From contig NZ_CP022655.2 in assembly GCF_002243345.2 (NCBI RefSeq), positions 523,001-587,000 on the forward strand: a stretch of 64,000 nt of DNA, in the 5' to 3' direction. Of the stretch, positions 60,956 through 64,000 are shown piece after piece. A model generated the notes under the pieces. It saw nothing but the letters and a program-made list of their open reading frames with translations, was not told the DNA's origin and did not search any database. Position 1 is the stretch's first letter; each line of letters begins with the position of its first letter. Origin of the DNA: Paenibacillus sp. RUD330. Its GTDB lineage: Bacteria > Bacillota > Bacilli > Paenibacillales > Paenibacillaceae. The position numbers and the translations under genes were made by a program.

Positions 60956-62521
60956 ATGCTTATGACCTGGACATACCTGGTCGCCGCGTGCGTTCCAATC
61001 GCGCTTATCCTGCTGGTTATGCCGTACAGACGGGTACCCGGCACTTCCATATATATCGCCATGCTGGCGCTTTCTGCGGTGCTCAGCTTCGCCTCGCTGA
61101 TGCAATACGTCATGCCGGAGCTGCAGACCAAAGTTATATGGCGCAATATCTCGCAAATTTCAGTGTTCATTTATCCCGTGCTCAGCTTGTTCCTGGCTTT
61201 GGCCCATTCGGGGTATGAGCGGTTGGCTCGAATCCGTCCCATCATCTATGCATCCCTGGTTCCAATCGCGGCGATTTTGCTCATTTTCACCAATGACTAT
61301 CACCATCTCATGCGCACAGCCGTGAGGATCGGCGCCAACGGCATGCTGGATATCGAGCGGACGGCTCTCAGCTCCATGTTCATCTCCTACAGCTCGGCCA
61401 GCCAAGTTCTCGGCATCGCCGTGCTCTTCCGCACCTGGCTGACGGCTGCAGGCACAGACAGGCGCCGGCTTCTGGGCTTGATCGGAGCGGTGCTCATTCC
61501 TCTTGTATCCATTAATGTGAGGCTGGCTAATCCGACCTTGGCCCAAGGCATTCTCGGCGCGCTGGTTTTCTCCACGTTTCCGGCCTGTCTGCTGATCTTC
61601 TGGAGCTTCTATCGCTACCAGGTTCTTCATGTCGTTCCCATCGCCCGGAACAAGCTGTTCGAGATCATGAAGGACGGCATCGTGGTGCTCGATACCCGTC
61701 AGAGGGTGATGGATCATAACGCTTCCGCCTCGCGGCTCATTGCCAAAGCGGGCGGAACGCCAGGAGGCGACTGGCGCGGACTGCTGCTCGGCCAGCTGAT
61801 CCCGGATGCCGATGCATGGTCGGAAGCTCATGAGCGCCGGATCGAATCCGAGGTTAGGCTTCGCTTCAGGCGGGCGGGATCCGAGGATATCTGGCTGGAG
61901 GTGAATGTCACTCCGCTCGTATCGGGGCGGGGAGACTTCTATGGAACGCTGAGCGTCATCAGCGATATATCGGAATCCAAGAAGGTCGAGAAGGATCTGC
62001 GCCGGAGAGCCGCGATAGACGGTCTTACGGGATTGTACAACCGCACCGGCTTCATCGAACGGGCGCAGCGCCATCTGACGCTCTGCGCCGAGAACGAGAG
62101 GCCGTACAGCCTGCTCATCATGGATCTGGATCTGTTCAAAGAAATCAACGACCGCTACGGCCATCAGAACGGAGATCTGGCGCTGCAGACATTCGCGGAA
62201 GCGGCTCAGAGCGCCGTGGACGGCAGCGCGATGTTCGGGAGAATCGGCGGCGAGGAGTTCGCGGTCGCGTTGCCTGGCGCCGGGGCCAAGGAAGCGGAGA
62301 AGATTGCCGAGCGCATCCGAGCGGCTGTCATGGCGGCCGAGGTGCATGCCGATGACGGCAGGGAAATCCGACTGACGGTCAGCATCGGCGGCGCCTCGAC
62401 GGACTCGAAGCCGTTGGATGGGGACAAGCTTTTCCAGCTTTTGTACGGCGAAGCCGACCGATGCCTGTATCAAGCGAAGAAGGACGGCCGCAATCGGGTT
62501 GTTTTCCGCCAAAACGATTGA
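60956..62521 (+). CDS. Membrane diguanylate cyclase: 7TM sensor, PAS, GGDEF
   Basis: A 521-residue signalling protein predicted to make cyclic di-GMP. The N-terminal 225 residues have seven hydrophobic segments of the HisKA_7TM type (YLVAACVPIALILLVMPYRR, IFTNDYHHLMRTAVRIG, LLIFWSFYRYQVLHVVPIAR). A PAS domain follows (about 232-350), then GGDEF (about 350-521), with DLDLFKEINDRYGHQNGD and the active-site loop GRIGGEEFAV. The RxxD inhibitory site five residues before GGEEF is absent (SAVD instead), so product inhibition through it is unlikely. AGGGGG lies 11 bases before the ATG; an ATG two codons later is possible. Confidence 0.92.
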   Translation: MLMTWTYLVAACVPIALILLVMPYRRVPGTSIYIAMLALSAVLSFASLMQYVMPELQTKVIWRNISQISVFIYPVLSLFLALAHSGYERLARIRPIIYASLVPIAAILLIFTNDYHHLMRTAVRIGANGMLDIERTALSSMFISYSSASQVLGIAVLFRTWLTAAGTDRRRLLGLIGAVLIPLVSINVRLANPTLAQGILGALVFSTFPACLLIFWSFYRYQVLHVVPIARNKLFEIMKDGIVVLDTRQRVMDHNASASRLIAKAGGTPGGDWRGLLLGQLIPDADAWSEAHERRIESEVRLRFRRAGSEDIWLEVNVTPLVSGRGDFYGTLSVISDISESKKVEKDLRRRAAIDGLTGLYNRTGFIERAQRHLTLCAENERPYSLLIMDLDLFKEINDRYGHQNGDLALQTFAEAAQSAVDGSAMFGRIGGEEFAVALPGAGAKEAEKIAERIRAAVMAAEVHADDGREIRLTVSIGGASTDSKPLDGDKLFQLLYGEADRCLYQAKKDGRNRVVFRQND

Positions 62522-62525
62522 ATGG

Positions 62526-62550
62526 AAGCCCGGGGCAACCCGGGCTTTTT
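62526..62550 (+). terminator. Terminator of the diguanylate cyclase gene
   Basis: AAGCCCGGG (62526-62534) pairs perfectly with CCCGGGCTT (62539-62547) around GCAA, followed by more T. Confidence 0.88.
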
Positions 62551-62649
62551 CGGGCTGTCCTCCACATCAAGAGGCTGGTCTTGACCCGATGCGGCTGCGG
62601 GAGGAAAATAAGGGTACAAGTGAGCATCATATTCCAGGGAGGGGACGTC

Positions 62650-63654
62650 ATGCTTCAATTCAGAGCGCTGATCGTGGACAAGCAGGATGAAGACGTGGAG
62701 GCGGCCGTGCAGACGATGGAGGAGGCGAAGCTGCCGGAAGGGGACTTGCTGGTCCGGGTAGCTTACTCCAGCATCAACTATAAGGACGCGCTGGCCCTTG
62801 AGCCGGACGGGCGGATCGTCAGCCGTTATCCCCTGATCCCCGGAATCGATGCGGCAGGCGTCGTGGAGAAAAGCTCGGAACGCAGGCTGCCGCCGGGAAC
62901 GAAGGTGATTGTCACCGGCCATGGCTTCGGCGTGAGCCAGCATGGCGGGTATTCCGAATACGCCCGCGTACCGGCGGAGTGGGCGGTGCCGCTCCCGAAA
63001 GGGCTGACCCCGCGCGAAGCGATGGCTCTCGGGACAGCGGGATTGACCGCCGCGATGTCCATCCAGAAGCTGGAGGACGGAGGCGTGAAGCCGGGCAGCG
63101 GCCCGATCGTCGTGACCGGAGCCAGCGGCGGCGTCGGCACGCTCGCCGTCTCGATGCTGGCAGGGCTCGGCTATGAAGTCGAGGCCGTATCCGGCAAGCC
63201 GGAAGCCGCCGGCCTGCTGAGTGAGCTCGGAGCAGCCCGGATACTCGCCCGCGAGGAGCTGCTGCCGGCAGAGCAGCGGCCGCTGGACAAGCAGCGGTGG
63301 GCGGGAGCGGTCGACTGCGTAGGCGGGGCGATGCTGACGAATGTGCTGAGCCGGATCCAATACGGCGGAACAGCCGCCTGCTGCGGCTTGACGGGAGGCT
63401 CGGAGCTGACCGGAAGCGTCTTCCCGTTCATCCTGCGGGGAGTGCAGCTCTGCGGCATCGATTCGGTGTGGGCGCCGCAGGAGCTGCGGACCAGGCTATG
63501 GAAGCGGATGGCGGGAGATCTGAAGCCCCGCGGCCTGGAGCGGCTCATCCGCGAAGTGGAGCTGAACGATGTTGCCGAAGCGGCTCGGGCTCTGATTGCG
63601 GGGCGCGCCGAAGGGCGCAAGGTGGTCCGGATCGCAGCAGCGGGCAGTCATTGA
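62650..63654 (+). CDS. AcuI/YhdH-type NADPH-dependent oxidoreductase (acrylyl-CoA reductase family)
   Basis: A 334-residue medium-chain dehydrogenase/reductase without zinc ligands. The family pattern begins LLVRVAYSSINYKDALALEP, then PLIPGIDAAGVVEKS, VIVTGHGFGVSQHGGYSEYA, TAGLTAAMSIQKLED and the NADPH loop VVTGASGGVGTLAVSMLAGL. FILRGVQLCGIDSVWAP is specific for the YhdH/YhfP/AcuI group, whose studied members reduce acryloyl-CoA or quinones. The ATG at 62650 is preceded by GGGAGGGG. It appears monocistronic, with its own terminator. Confidence 0.92.
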   Translation: MLQFRALIVDKQDEDVEAAVQTMEEAKLPEGDLLVRVAYSSINYKDALALEPDGRIVSRYPLIPGIDAAGVVEKSSERRLPPGTKVIVTGHGFGVSQHGGYSEYARVPAEWAVPLPKGLTPREAMALGTAGLTAAMSIQKLEDGGVKPGSGPIVVTGASGGVGTLAVSMLAGLGYEVEAVSGKPEAAGLLSELGAARILAREELLPAEQRPLDKQRWAGAVDCVGGAMLTNVLSRIQYGGTAACCGLTGGSELTGSVFPFILRGVQLCGIDSVWAPQELRTRLWKRMAGDLKPRGLERLIREVELNDVAEAARALIAGRAEGRKVVRIAAAGSH

Positions 63655-63657
63655 ACT

Positions 63658-63715
63658 AAAAGCCACCTGGAAATGAAGGGACCTTTAAAGGTCGCTCCGT
63701 TCCAGGCGGCTTTTT
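63658..63715 (+). terminator. Terminator of the AcuI/YhdH-type gene
   Basis: AAAAGCC-CCTGGAA (63658-63672) pairs with TTCCAGG-GGCTTTTT (63700-63715) around a second internal palindrome GACCTTTAAAGGTC. T and A runs on both sides could serve the converging gene too. Confidence 0.82.
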
Positions 63716-63792
63716 GGTTGGGATAATGATTGCCGATGACGAGAAGGCCGCGAGAGGCCGGGCAAGCCTGATGCTTGCCGAGTTTCCGCTCG

Positions 63793-64000
63793 TTAAACCT
63801 TGCGGCCCACGTACACGAGGTCGCGGCTGATTCCGTCCAGGATGGCGACATCCGGGAGGCGCCCCCACTGCCCGAAGCCATGCTTCTCGAACAGGCGAAG
63901 GCTCGGCTCGTTATGTCCAAACACAAGGCCGACCAGCGTATGGACGCCGATCGCCGGGCACGCTTCCATGGCCTTGCGCAGGAGCGCCCCTCCGATTCCT
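63793..64000 (-). CDS. GNAT acetyltransferase, C-terminal part
   Basis: The last 68 residues of a GNAT enzyme running off the window edge. The acetyl-CoA loop ends in GIGGALLRKAMEACPAIGVH, followed by TLVGLVFGHNEPSLRLFEKH, GFGQWGRLPDVAILDGISRD and the stop at 63793. The pattern NEPSLRLFEKHGF plus a Leu/Pro/Asp-rich end resembles the phosphinothricin/L-amino-acid N-acetyltransferase subfamily. The N-terminus is outside the window. Confidence 0.85.
   Translation of the reverse strand, partial: GIGGALLRKAMEACPAIGVHTLVGLVFGHNEPSLRLFEKHGFGQWGRLPDVAILDGISRDLVYVGRKV

Overview
The window (64 kb, GC-rich, roughly 58-60% by eye) looks like chromosome of a spore-forming Gram-positive bacterium of the Paenibacillaceae, most likely Paenibacillus or a close relative. 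The evidence is the gene content: Ku with LigD-type ligase and polymerase, YesM/YesN-type sensor kinase and AraC-type response regulator pairs beside sugar ABC transporters, an S8 protease with S-layer homology domains, strong AGGAGG-type ribosome binding sites, many TTG/GTG starts and classical rho-independent terminators. I saw no rRNA, tRNA, phage, insertion sequence or CRISPR array. The assignment rests on family recognition by eye, not on a search.

Layout. 1-9.2 kb: the end of a thermolysin-like protease, a repeat field, the menaquinone (futalosine pathway) genes mqnB-mqnD, a HAD phosphatase, a divergent NHEJ operon (ku, ligase, polymerase, DUF2188), and a PadR-DUF1700-DUF4097 envelope/signalling operon. 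9.8-16.4 kb: a CUT1 sugar importer (binding protein and two permeases) with a probable CcpA site in its promoter, followed by its sensor kinase and AraC-type response regulator. 16.9-23 kb: a complete oligopeptide importer oppABCDF. 23-36 kb: PspA, PspC, a small basic protein, a UvrD-like helicase, a MarR-nitroreductase pair, an ABM monooxygenase, GNATs, a divergent IF-3 paralogue, AraC and MATE genes, and a secreted LamG-phosphodiesterase. 36-38.7 kb: an SLC13/ArsB-like permease, a GNAT and an orphan protein. 38.7-50.9 kb: an alpha-mannoside utilisation locus on the minus strand (kinase, response regulator, binding protein, two permeases, GH125 and GH38). 51-56 kb: a preQ1-I riboswitch controlling queC-queD-queE, a membrane GT-C-like protein, then queF. 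56-64 kb: S8 protease with SLH domains, a membrane diguanylate cyclase, an AcuI/YhdH-type oxidoreductase and a partial GNAT.

How it works together. Both sugar importers lack an ATPase gene, so they probably share an MsmX-type ATPase encoded elsewhere. The mannoside locus imports mannosylated oligosaccharides that cytosolic GH38 and GH125 enzymes can trim. QueC, QueD, QueE and QueF cover the path from dihydroneopterin triphosphate (after GTP cyclohydrolase) to preQ1, with feedback through the riboswitch.

The least explained part of the window is its repeat DNA. A 22-bp motif recurs in two loci 30 kb apart, always 50 bp from its neighbour, in both orientations. Several minisatellites lie directly behind stop codons, and in at least two cases the repeat unit resembles the end of the gene just upstream. 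There is also an 18-copy GGCAAA tract in the leader of a permease gene.
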